From Bradysia coprophila (lineage: Eukaryota > Arthropoda > Insecta > Diptera > Sciaridae), in contig NW_023503307.1 of assembly GCF_014529535.1 (NCBI RefSeq), positions 1,667,739-1,731,738 of the forward strand: a DNA stretch of 64,000 nucleotides, written 5' to 3'. Shown one piece after another: positions 1 through 10,639 of the stretch. The notes under the pieces were generated by a model. That model searched no databases and was not told the DNA's origin. It saw nothing but the letters and a program-made list of their open reading frames with translations. The position numbers and the translations under genes are program-made. Each line of letters opens with the position of its first letter. Position 1 is the first letter of the stretch.

Positions 1-23
1 ACAAAATAATAAATTTAAAGCAA

Positions 24-29
24 TTTATT
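24..29 (-). terminator. Poly(A) signal of the odorant receptor
   Basis: AATAAA on the minus strand about 65 bp past the receptor stop codon. Position and motif fit a cleavage/polyadenylation signal; no transcript evidence is available here. Confidence 0.4.
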
Positions 30-93
30 TTCTATTAAATTGTGTCGAATTTGGTAATATGCATAGAACCGATTTCGGGTCACCAAAATAAAA

Positions 94-1530
94 TTATTTT
101 TTTCCAAATTTCTGTAAAATATTGAACATGCTGTAGGTAAGCTTTACTATCTGCAATGATGCACAAAATCTTAGTGTATTGCAGGAAAACGTAACGCATA
201 CAATCTGAAAGTTAACTCACCGATGTGAACGTTTCCAAATTCATCGGATACAATTTCAATATGACCAGATCTTGTGGCTGTTTCAGTACTTCGGTTAAAA
301 TTATAATATTCCGTTTAACTGTGTCCAACTGATTGATCCAATCGGATTCGAATAAGCAGTAAATGAGTTGGCTATAATGGTATTTGATCTCGTTTCCAAA
401 GTACATTACCACAAATATGTCGAAAGTGTTGTAGATGAGAATAACACAGTTTATGACGGTTTGGATTAGATTATTTTCAGAACTCTGCAATGAAAAACTC
501 AATTTGTCCAACGTGATGGTTCGTTGTGGCCTTTCTAAAATTGTTAGATTTTTTAATTTTAGATTCAAACTCACGAATGCTAAACCGTAGAGAGAGCCAC
601 AGATGCAGAGATTACTCGTAAAAATCTGTGCCAAGAATAAGTTCGAGAAACAAGCCTTGAAGGATGCCGTCTTTCTGGCACAGAAAAGTAGACGATTTTT
701 TGAATTGAATCAAAATTGTTTAACGTGTCAACATACTCTTTAATGTTACGGTGAGATTCAATCAACTTTTTTAAGTCTTCAACCGTCTCTTGCTTGTCAA
801 AGACGTTCTTCGCTGCACTGTTCTTTGAGCCCAATTTTCTTAGGCTATTACCTAGTAATTGGTATTTTATTGAGCAATTGAACATCACATACCAATAAAT
901 TATCGTAAAGAATGTGACAACCATGGCAAATATGACTGCAGCTACGACAAACGTATGGGCCAAGCAATAGCCCACGATACTATTTTTCCAGTCCAATGGA
1001 AAACCAACGTTCAACGGTAACCGTCTCTCACTCGAGAAGAATGGTAATGATAAAATGATAAAAAGGAAAATGGCCAACAGCATTGAAAACACATTTATGT
1101 AGCCGAATTTGGCAAAATTTTCCAATTTGATGTTAATTTCATCAAATTCGTTTACATCTTCGATCGAATGAACGCAGATATCATTCAGAAATTCATTGAT
1201 TTCGTGTTGCTTCGAAAGTATGTAACCGAGTTTGACCACCAGGAGAGCACTGGCCACTGTTGCAGCGCTTAAATATACCGATTCGTTCATGTCGCCGCTT
1301 AAGTAAGCTCCTGAAGATAGTGAAGCGAAAAGCGATACCAACATTATTGAATTTATCATTTTCTTGCCTATCTTTGAGAAAGTTGACTCCTCGTCTTTGT
1401 GCCACATTCCGAATATTTGTAGAACTGTGATCACTTGACTGATAATTGGATGCGCCCTGATTGTGTACATTTTTGGAATTTCTTTCCGGTTGAAGGTACA
1501 AAACACAAATGATGAAGGATCGACTGGCAA
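94..1530 (-). CDS. Odorant receptor (7tm_6 family), four exons, complete
   Basis: Odorant-gated ion channel subunit of the insect 7tm_6 family, expected to work with the co-receptor Orco in the dendrite membrane of olfactory neurons. I place exons at 1530-737, 674-575, 484-221 and 150-94. Introns are 62, 90 and 70 bp, with donors GTATGT, GTGAGT and GTGAGT and acceptors CCAG, GCAG and GCAG. The exons sum to 1215 nt (404 aa plus stop), and all phases agree. Family marks: an N-terminal HPIISQVITVLQIFGMW segment before TM1, several hydrophobic helices, the FSNLFLAQIFTSNLCICG stretch, ESDWIN after the sixth helix, and the short last exon ending IVKLTYSMFNILQKFGKK. An in-frame ATG at 1470 (MYTIRAHP) would give 384 aa. 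A minus-strand AATAAA lies at 29-24, downstream of the stop. Family is secure from sequence; the ligand is unknown. Confidence 0.86.
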
Positions 1531-1699
1531 TGTTGATTCACCACTATGAAATGGTCAAACTAAAAGCGATTCAACTGGAAATACCATTTCACTATTTCTA
1601 CGGCTGACAAATACCTATAATAACCAATTAGATCTAAACAGAACATAATCGGTAGAAGGTAAGAAGGAGAATAATAATTTACATGCGTGCGGGTCGAAA

Positions 1700-1935
1700 A
1701 TCATTTTTCTGTATACGTGAGAGTGTATTGGTGAGCTATGATATGAATCGGTCGGTAGGGAAAGTAAACGGTCGAGAAGGAAAGTAACGGTTGGGAAGGA
1801 ATGCACCAACACACTCTCACTATTACAGAAAAATATCTTTCAAAATACCCCAATACACACTCGATGTGTGTTTTCGCTTGGGCTTCGCCCGCGCGTGCAC
1901 ACACATCTTGTGTGTATTGGGGTATGTTGAAATAT
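1700..1935. repeat. Nested inverted repeats (fold-back remnant)
   Basis: Two pairs of inverted arms are visible. The arm at 1700-1734 is the reverse complement of 1804-1837 (core CACTCTCAC ... ACAGAAAAAT). The arm at 1838-1866 pairs with 1907-1935 (core AATACCCCAATACACAC). The loop of the second hairpin is GC-rich, unlike its surroundings. It looks like a small fold-back element, possibly two related insertions, since CCAATACAC-like words occur in both pairs. The short reading frames across it are by-products of the repeat. Confidence 0.6.
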
Positions 1936-3001
1936 ACTATTTTTGTAACGAGAGTCATTAAAGCCAAGCGGGAAAATTCAAAACGTTTATGTATACTATT
2001 TCGTTAGTCTCTACAAAAAAGTTTTTTTTTTTTAATTTTTCATGATGTGGACTTGCATCATACCCGCTAACTAACGCGCGCGAGAAGAAAATGAATGATG
2101 CGTTAAAAATTGAAAGACAACCCCAATGACGTAATTTGTATTGTCAATTCACACCAAAAGTCCGCTGAAATTTATTTTTTAGTTCATTGGTTCATCCATC
2201 GATTCATCGAAAATCTTGACAAAAATCCATACGAGAAAAGTGTGACGCAGTCTTTGTAGTACGATTTCTAAAATGACTGATATCGCTAGAGTTGACGCTT
2301 TCAGCTTCGTTACGCAAAAATGCAATTTTACACCCAATTAGGTCAAACAAGCTGGCTTAGATTAGATTGTATGGGACGAATCTCTGCGCCTAAGCCTCCG
2401 TTGGGCCTGTTGTGCGTGTCCCTTTTTCGTCTAATTGGACCTACTGATTAAACTGGAATCCGAACCACTGTCAAACGTTAGTCTTATTATCCTTACGTCG
2501 AGAGATACATTTCGACTTGAAATTCTGTATGAGTGTGATGTTTATGTGACATCACAGATGGCACTGTAAGTTACAAACCAAAAAAATCTGCGCCGCAAAG
2601 TGGTAGTTGTTCAGGAACAGACCTACAAGACAATTTACATATATTGACTAAGAGAATATGATGAAATAGGTTTTGAGGTGATATACGCCAAAGTGTAGAA
2701 ACTGAAAGGTTCGGCTATACATTGTTGACGCGTCTCAAAAAATTTTCTTCGGTCTTTTTTTGGTGAGAAAGACTGCGTCAAGTCCTCCGCTACCGCTCCG
2801 GCCATGATTCAAATTCTTAAACGCACTTATGGCGTGAATCGAGTCTACTAGTTCATTTGGTGCACGGGATTTCAGAAATATCTAGAAAATAGCCGATATA
2901 TTGGAAAAGAAGCTTAATGAAGTCATGTTGTTACATATAGTGTCGAATATTGGATTTTTTTCTTCAAAATAATTGAGACCGTTAATCAGTGGTTAATTTT
3001 G
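1936..3001. other. Intergenic stretch with no recognised gene
   Basis: AT-rich sequence between the fold-back remnant and the 3' end of the lipase gene. I see no splice-bounded coding exon on either strand and no RNA gene. Confidence 0.5.
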
Positions 3002-3007
3002 TTTATT
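3002..3007 (-). terminator. Poly(A) signal of the lipase gene
   Basis: Minus-strand AATAAA about 35 bp after the lipase stop codon. This is the expected spacing for a short 3' UTR and supports placing the stop at 3041. Confidence 0.45.
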
Positions 3008-3040
3008 AAAGAATTGAGAGCTAAGAAAAGTGACCACGAC

Positions 3041-4274
3041 TTACTTCTCCTCACAGTACGGTTCGGAATTGGAAGTTTCCAGTTCAAATATTCCGAACTT
3101 TTTTTTACTATGAATTCCGTATACATCACTCTCACTGCTTTTCGAATTAGAAAAGAATTCTAAGAACCACGAGTAAATCGTTCCATTTTTATTTTCTATG
3201 TAACCGGTGCACCAGTGTGTAAACGACGCAAGGAAAATATCTTTAGCAAAGGAATGACTGCATTTTATTACTGAAACAGGGAGAAGAGATTAGATAAATC
3301 GAAAATTCCCTTCGCTTTCGAAACAAACATAAGTCTTCAGCTTTCAGAACTTCATCCAAACATGCGCCCTGTACATTTCCACCATTCGCAATGAAATCGG
3401 CATGCCCGATATTCTTACTGGTCCCTAGAGCTGAAGTTGTGTGCAAAACCTGTACAAAATTTGCATTGTCTGTACTAAGACTAAAATTAGATTTTGCTAT
3501 CAGTGGTATTTTAAAATAGAAGGTCGGAGCGGCTGCGTCGAGGCCATAGATGGTTGAGATTTTAGTTTTGGTGGATTCATAAATGGTCTGTCCGGCCAGC
3601 CCAGATACGTGGGCTCCCAAAGAATGACCAGCAATTGAGATTGAATCCGCAGTTTTACCGCTCTTCTTTAACAAGGATAACATGAACGCAGCGAATTGTT
3701 TACCAACAGTTTGTACATGCTTTAGAGCGGCATTAATATAGTCATCAGACGCCAATTCTCTCCAATCTATCCCACAGAAATTGGTTTTCTTCTCTTTTAC
3801 CCAAGCTTTGAATTTTAAAATTTGTTATTGATAAAAAGCGACAGAAAAGTGTAGGAATGTTGTATACCTAAACCGATCTTGTATGGAGTGCCGCCTGAAA
3901 ATTAGCAAAAAAAATTTAAGTGAAAATTTCGTCTTGCAACTTCATCGAACAATATTTTTGTTTATTAAATATTGTTCCGAACAGTCATAACCATGTTCAC
4001 ATCGCTACCTTCATCTGAAACGTTAAACAACGACCCCCATCCGTGGACAAGAAATGCAAAGTCAAGTTTGAAATCGAGATTCTTCGACATATCACTGGTG
4101 GTTGTCTCTTTATAGATTGTATCAGACCTGATAAGGTTGTCTTGTTGTATTTTACGAAAAAATGTGTATTTGGATTTACTTACGAATGAATGCAGAAAAA
4201 CCTCGTCTGTGGACTTGGTTTTACTGTTGCCGCTAGATTAAGGACTACGACTAATCCTAGAATCAATTTCATTT
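3041..4274 (-). CDS. Secreted lipase / phospholipase A1-like, five exons
   Basis: Neutral lipase of the insect pancreatic-lipase / phospholipase A1 family, expected to cleave acyl esters of lipids outside the cell. Exons: 4274-4184, 4127-4009, 3894-3868 (27-nt micro-exon), 3805-3329 and 3270-3041. The introns have GT-AG ends, and the first and last are 56 and 58 bp. Family motifs: FLVHGWG before the oxyanion region, nucleophile Ser in GHSLGAH, acid Asp in GLDAAAP, and catalytic His in KCSHSFA at the start of the last exon, so the triad is complete. The first exon encodes a signal peptide (MKLIL then GLVVVLNLAATVKPSP), but the two parts lie in different frames: after ATG AAA TTG ATT the next codons read CTC TAG. 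Without the two extra bases the exons sum to 942 nt, 313 aa. This is either a 2-nt insertion (allele, error or pseudogene) or the true start lies in an unseen upstream exon spliced at the TTCTCTAG site. Confidence 0.82.
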
Positions 4275-5112
4275 TCAGGGGAAATGGGTAAATTGGTCCC
4301 TAGAATGTAATGTCGACTGAAATGACAACTATAAGGAAGTGATTGTATTATTTGCATTACCATTGCCTACAACACGAACTAACTAAAGAAAGTATCAACA
4401 TTTTGATTATTATGTCATGCTGTCCGTGACGGAAATATATTAAGTCTTATCAAATTAAAAGAAGAATGGTGAGGTAAGGGTATATTGTTCTGATCATATA
4501 CCAACGGTACAGATTTGGAAATTGTATCAAAAAGTTACTATTCAACTCGACACCAGTTTACCGCTGCATTCTACTCTTGATTCCAAGCTGAATCAGCTCA
4601 GGTCGCTCAGGTTCAGGCCATAAAATGTTTCATTTTTTATATTCACCAGAAAGTACTTATTTCAACTTTTAGAATCGCTAAAGCGAGAAAATTAGATAAT
4701 CGAAGATATTTCGTTTCGACAATTATTCTAAAATATGGTGGGTATCTGTTATCAACAGTAACTAACAGTAATAAACGATGAGTTGTAAATTAAATTTTAT
4801 AGAACAATAAAACGAGAAGGTATTAATGTGTACGTAGTAGCAGACGTACGTTTTAAAACAAATAAAGTAATAGTCGACGTAATACCCAATCTGTTAAAAA
4901 GGGGTATATCTCTGACAATAAAATCCGCCTTTACGTCTAAAAATGAGCGTAAAATACTTATTTGTCATTTTACAAAAATTAAATTGAGGGAATATAATTA
5001 CTGGAGCACCTGTAGCTCCTAGATACCCACTAGTGACTCTCATAAGAAATTTCATGAAAATAACTCCGTCATAAATTGATATTAACAGCAGTTAATATAA
5101 CGAACTTTTAAC
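4275..5112. other. Upstream region of the lipase gene, no gene seen
   Basis: AT-rich sequence upstream of the lipase start. It probably includes its promoter, but no element can be named. The short open frame at 4828-5022 has no splice context or recognisable protein and is left out. Confidence 0.4.
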
Positions 5113-5113
5113 C

Positions 5114-5345
5114 AAGGTTCTGAAAGAACAGGTTAAGCCAACCCTGAGTTGATCACGAAGGCGGTGACACACAATAGCGTCAACGGCTGCGAAGTTTATA
5201 TGTAAAATGGAATTTAACAAAAACAAAATTCTGAATTTTCGAGAAAAATATTTTCTTCAAGTTGATTTCTCCCACTATCTGTTTATAAAATTTGGTGTCA
5301 ACCGCCTTCGTGGTTGTCTGAACCTGTTCTTTCAGAACTTTGCTT
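5114..5345. repeat. Inverted repeat arms flanking about 120 bp
   Basis: GGTTCTGAAAGAACAGGTT at about 5114-5134 is matched in inverse near 5318-5340, and the CACGAAGGCGGT word near 5155 is matched by ACCGCCTTCGTG near 5303. The arms are imperfect. The right arm runs straight into the tight hairpin that starts at 5353, so two fold-back elements appear nested or adjacent. Confidence 0.55.
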
Positions 5346-5352
5346 TTAACTG

Positions 5353-5555
5353 CACACATTGAAATTAATTGCGGCTTGCCAACTTTCGGCACCCTGGAAG
5401 TTACTTAAATAGTCTAGGAATGCCTCCAAATAAATTTCTAAAAATCCAAAACTAAATTCTAGATTTTTAGAAATTTATTTGGAGGCATTCCACGACTATT
5501 TAAGTAAAGTCCAGGGTGCCGAAAGTTGACAGGCCGCAATTAATTTCAATGTGTT
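5353..5555. repeat. Near-perfect fold-back hairpin, about 200 bp
   Basis: Two arms of about 95 bp with a very short loop around 5455. The left arm runs from CACACATTGAAATTAATTGC through TTCGGCACCCTGG and AATGCCTCCAAATAAATTT. The right arm is its reverse complement with few differences. It is non-coding and typical of a MITE or fold-back element. The high arm identity suggests a recent insertion or strong constraint on pairing. Confidence 0.75.
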
Positions 5556-5559
5556 AAAT

Positions 5560-6650
5560 ACCGAATGCAGTTCCCACACAATTCAGCCATTATACATAAA
5601 ACGTATTCATCCAATCACCAAGCCATAAACGCTACAACGAAAATATACGTGTGCCGCCGAAGCAGCTGTCATTCAAATCATCAACATACAACCGCGACAG
5701 CAGAAAAACTCATTCGTTAACCAACAGTGTTCGAAACGAGTGTATATAAATAATATTAACGAGATCTATACACAATATTGTCAGTGATGTAAATAATCGA
5801 AACGAATGTGCTATTATTATTTGCCGTGTTCATCAGTCGATGCAATTACAAATTAAGAGTCTTTGAAAGTACGACACAGCATTGTTTTTGTTTTGTTCGC
5901 TGGTTCTTTCTAAAAAAAAGTTTTTGAAAATTATCCGCGGCTGATGATATCATATCATTTTTATATGACGTCAGTTTTGTGTGTGATAGCGGGTATTTGA
6001 GTTGAACTACACGCATTTTTTTGAATTTCGTGAAGTCGAAATTTCGGTTTGAATGTTTTGGACGATAAAAATAACATTTTGCAATTTTTTGTTGGATTAA
6101 AGAGAAGGAAAAAAAAGTGTTATAAAAATAACTTGTATCAAAAAAGTCAGTGATTTTTATTGGGTGCATTTGAGATTTAAGAAAAATAAAAAAAATCGAA
6201 ATTTCAGTTTATTTTACATTTAAATTTGAAATCGAGAATTTTCTTTTGTCAGCCGGTTGCGGTTTTTGTGTTCAATAAACTATAACAAAGCGAAATACAG
6301 CAAATTCTTTTGTTCCATTGGATTTGTCAACGGATTAGGATAACTACAAAGGATTTCGCATTTCGCATTTTACGTTTAACCGCCTTACATCCAGTTATTA
6401 TACGTCAATAGTCTTCTTTGTCTCTGGGGTAAGTTTTGTTTATGTTTCACATATTTGACAGTGAGTAAACTTTTCAGATACGACAAACGCATCAGCAATT
6501 TTACTGTCGGATCTATTACTTCAATTGATTTATCAGTTTTTCCAAGCGATTGATTTAAAATCTTTTATTTCAATTTTTTACAACATCCTTTTTGTTATAT
6601 AAGAACCTTATTCAGTCAAATCTGGTCGTTTATTCATGAAATTAGGGAAT
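5560..6650. other. Non-coding AT-rich stretch
   Basis: No recognisable coding exon. A GGGGTAAGTTTTG sequence near 6425 resembles a splice donor on the plus strand, but no exon could be built from it. The minus frame at 5846-6169 lacks family features and is probably spurious. Confidence 0.35.
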
Positions 6651-6655
6651 AAGAT

Positions 6656-6787
6656 TGTTCGAACAGAAACGGAATGTCCAACACAAACGGAAACATAAAC
6701 AATTTTTCTTTGCAACAATGTAGGTTTGCCAAAGAAAAATCGTTTGTGTTTCCGTTTCTGTTGGATATTCCGTTTCTGTTCGAACGA
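6656..6787. repeat. Fold-back element, about 130 bp
   Basis: The arm with GTTCGAACAGAAACGGAATG at the left is matched by CATTCCGTTTCTGTTCGAAC-like sequence at the right end (a one-base variant is present). The inner parts (AACACAAACGGAAAC, TTTGTGTTTCCGTTT) also pair. It is non-coding and MITE-like. Confidence 0.65.
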
Positions 6788-6789
6788 CG

Positions 6790-8640
6790 TTTACTATTGT
6801 AACAGATGATAACAGAAAAGTAATGTTACAGCAAATTCACACTTCACTCGTTCATATGTTAAGTTCACGGTACAGCTGTAACCTAGGGTCAGCGGTTCTT
6901 GTATAAACGTAAATCCTATCTATCCTATCAATTGTTTGAAATTGAAAATTAACGAATAGACGATTAGTGTGGCATAGAAATCCGATTTATGATGTTTGTG
7001 TTGAATATCGTCTGTTAACGCACAAAAAATGGTCCTAGGTAACTATATCTATACGAATAGAATATATAGGTGTCGGAAATTGGAATGTTTGATTTCATCT
7101 TATACCGACAAATCTATTTTTCAAATGTTATAACAACACCTGGTCGCTTTTTATGGAAACAATAATTTATTATACATTTCAGATGTGAGTTTTCGGTGCT
7201 CGTTTTTTTCTGTCTTTCCCAGGTGTTACTTGGGTTCCCCTTAACATTATTCTACGGTAACATTATTTGGCTCCGCGATTTCTCATAGCCATTCTTCCTC
7301 TTTTCAAAATATCAGTAAAACGATAGGTTGATATGATTCGCAGAATGATCGTTATTATATATATGTTTCAATTTCATAATTTTACTCGTAAATTAATCGT
7401 CGCTAACAAGCTTCGATTACTATCTAATATATCTTAATGTAGTTTACATTGTAAAAGTATAGTCAATTGAGTAACCAGATATCTTGATTCGGCCTTGCAA
7501 TTGAATTGTAGATCAATATTTTCTCATAAATAAGTCAATTTGTTGGCACGATATTCTTTAGACATTTTATCGGTGTTGATTTCGGTCTCACCAGTATCAA
7601 TCGACTGGAACTATATGAGCATACGTTGCATTAAATTTTCTGATTTCAAAGAGTGCATGATGATAACGCACCCATATTCGCAAACAGTTTGTTTGGTGCT
7701 TCCGTTTCAGATAACAATTTTCTTAAGCTATTGTTTGAATTATTTTCGACAAAAGTTTCTTTTTCAAGCTACTAGACTAAAGTTACACCCACAATGGTAG
7801 AACAATTATTATTCTAAAAAATTATGGTATATTCTAGACCTATATGACTGTATGCTAACTGGAAAAAAATATTATGTTGAGACTATAGGGCTTCACATTG
7901 AACTTCTTATTATATTTATAGTGGGTTGATGTATTGTTTGTCCATTTCGCGGCCAAATCCAAACAACGATCTCTTATCTTTCCACGTCAGTGACATACGG
8001 TAATTAAGCAAATTTGTTCCGGTTCTTCATAGGGAAAAGAATTGCAGAATCAAAAAATAGGAAGAATTTGGTTAATTTGGATGTTTTGGCATTGTATTGC
8101 CATGCACAACAGACCCACGATAGGCCAAAGTGCTGCCACCCACTTTATCCTATAGGCTTGTTTTTGTGACGAAATTTAAGGTGAAGTGAATAGACCATGG
8201 TTGTAGTCTGTTCTTAATTCCGGGGCTGTTATTGGGCGATTTTTAGTCCTTGCATTATTAGTTATTGCAGCCAATTGTGATCAAACCTATGAAATAAATT
8301 AGAACAGCGTACCAATTCGCAATCCCACAAAAGCAACGTCTGTGCGTCTGGTTTCTTATTCCCAAGATCCCAAGCAAAAAACCTTTCAAGTTTCATTTGA
8401 ACAAAAACAGTTATTTTTCAACGAGGGAAGAATAGTTGGAAATTGCATTTCAAAGGTTGGCCAGAGGGTAGCGAGAAAAAGTGCAATTTCCAACTTTTTA
8501 TCCGAAGTGAACACAACGGTTTTCACATCAAAGGCATCAATTCCGAAGTTTCAGCGGAGGGGAAAAAATGACTTTTTTGACTCGTCTCTTCGTTATGAAA
8601 AATGATTATACATGTTACATGCGTCGAAAACCGCACTCGG
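6790..8640. other. Non-coding stretch with a minor inverted repeat
   Basis: No gene recognised. A weak inverted pair (AGTTGGAAATTGCA near 8432 and TGCAATTTCCAACT near 8481) may be a fragment of a small fold-back element. The open frames at 7540-7800 and 8342-8605 show no family features. Confidence 0.4.
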
Positions 8641-8741
8641 GATAAAAAGAGGAAAAGTCTCGTTTTCGTGTGTTTTTTGACCTCGGCTACACCTCGGATC
8701 AACAAAATTCACACGAAAACTCTACTTCTCCTCTTTTTATC
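8641..8741. repeat. Inverted repeat, about 100 bp
   Basis: GATAAAAAGAGGAAAAGT at the left pairs with ACTTCTCCTCTTTTTATC at the right, and GTTTTCGTGTG with CACACGAAAAC further in. The arms are close to each other around a loop containing CGGCTACACCTCGG. It is non-coding. Confidence 0.6.
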
Positions 8742-10445
8742 ACTTGTTATATAAAATACTATTTCACCTGGTTGCATACAACATTTTTCTTAATAAGGGC
8801 AACGAAAGTTCAACATTTCGTCACTGAGTTAAGAACAATAAATGTAAATTGTTTTCTAGTGCTTTACAGTACGAAGCAGTACGAATTGTAGGTACACCAT
8901 ATCACCATTTCGATTTAGTTTCCATTAATGTGTTACAAGTCTGATTTATTTCCGATAAAAATGTTCGGCTCGTGTTCAGCTCTCAAATTATGTAACTTCA
9001 ATAAAATAAATAATAAATCAGTCAGTTCTAAAAATATTACCGGCAAAGAAATGGTTGGACCTTTTGTAGGTCAAGAGCGGAATGTTAGCGACTAGACTCA
9101 TTTATTAAAATTTAATTTTAGATTTCTTGTTCGTATAAAAATCAATCTCGTCATTACTGATGACATTACCGTACGCTGAAAATGTATTATTGTTTAACAT
9201 GATCATCAAAATCAATAAAAAAAAAATTGAACGTGTCGCCGTTCTTTTTAATTTTGCTGACTTGAAGATAATTATTATAATAAGGCTCACGTGTGTTGAC
9301 ATTACACGATAAGCAATTATAAATTATGGTTTTGAGGAAGCTTCGGTAGAAGAAGTGAAACTGAACATTGACAACTATTCAAACATGAGAAATAAAAGTT
9401 TTTTTTTTTTAAATGAGCCGGTGCTAGTTGCGATTAGGTTTCGTTATCAGAAATATTTTGTTTTTATCAATTTTTACGATAAAATTGCATTTTATCACAT
9501 TTGATAAGGAAAACGTTGTGTCGTATCAATGTAAATTAATTTTAATCGATTGCAAAAAATCGAGGAATCCAAAGAAAAGAAGATTGTTTTACAAAAAAAA
9601 TATTTGAAGAATGTGGCGCAAGTGGATAAATTACTTATGAAATGTTGGCATTTCCTAGAAGAGTATTTTATCTATACACCAGTCAGGGAGTGCACAAATT
9701 CACTCAGTTTTTTAACGTTGCAAATTGGCAACGGACCATTTAAGTATAATACGACATGTCACAAACCGTCACAAACAAGAACTCTCGTTGGAGCCTATAC
9801 ATGGGACTCCGTTAAGGAGAAGGTGATCTTGATGAAATCAAGTTCTAAACAGAGACAACCTGTTTCGTCATTTAGGAGCTCTAAGAACTGCTACTCATCA
9901 GCCGGTGGCAAACAGTCCATAGAGGTCTCCTAAATGTGCCATCGATACAGGCGACTTGTACAATTGAACAACAAGTGTGTACATCGTCAGAATATTTGGA
10001 CGTAGGTCCTAAATGGCATTAAAATAAAACTCTTTTGATCGAATAATTGATCATCTCATGTCGACAAGCAAAACATCAAATTGCACATTTCCGTTACAAA
10101 ACCTTCGTCCGACACTCTTCGCCTGATACAAACACACTATAATCACAATCGTAATACAACTAAAAAAGAGGAAAATTCTCACCTCAGTCATACCCATAAC
10201 GGAAAACGAACAGCCGGACAGATCAACGAGCACGAACACAGGGAAACAAGCAGCAAAAAAATTTTTCTCACAGGTATACAGCATCCCTGCACCACAGATT
10301 GTAAAGATGCTGTTAACAATTACCGAGACAATACTATGAAAAATCGGATTCTTCTATAGGTGGCGTTTAAAAAAAGACATTGAAGTCCTTTCTTGACACA
10401 TAACTCCATACATTTGAGTTAATATTTTCGACAGAGTCTGTGAGT
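8742..10445. other. Non-coding or unrecognised; one possible orphan exon
   Basis: No gene can be supported. On the minus strand about 10335-10193 there is an open stretch with a hydrophobic helix and VFVLVDLSGCSFSVMGMTE that ends in a good donor (GAG/GTGAGA). I could not find a partner exon, so I do not call a gene. The plus frame at 9550-9933 has no recognisable features. Confidence 0.3.
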
Positions 10446-10449
10446 ACAG

Positions 10450-10632
10450 TAGGATTCAACATTAAGGTTACACTAAGGTTCCTTTCGGTCGCAGGTGGTC
10501 AGTGTGTGGGCCCATGTTTTAATCGTACCTGTGGAGAAAGAGACCAGAGATTATAGGGAGATGTATATTAAAATAACAAAAAGACCAGCTGAAGAGAAAG
10601 CATGAAAGTGGAACCTTAATATTGAATCTCAC
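10450..10632. repeat. Short MITE-like element with terminal inverted repeats
   Basis: The left end GGATTCAACATTAAGGTTAC is matched at the right end by GTGGAACCTTAATATTGAATC in inverse orientation. The ends are about 22 bp with a few mismatches and the interior is non-coding. Size and form fit a non-autonomous DNA transposon remnant. Confidence 0.6.
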
Positions 10633-10639
10633 TATAGCA

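Noticed and set aside
9550..9933. 127-codon plus-strand frame
   Set aside because: Low-complexity lysine-rich start, no domain, no splice context and no neighbours of the same gene.
10051..10359. Overlapping plus and minus frames
   Set aside because: The minus one has a hydrophobic helix and a good donor, but I could not find a second exon on either side, so no gene is called.
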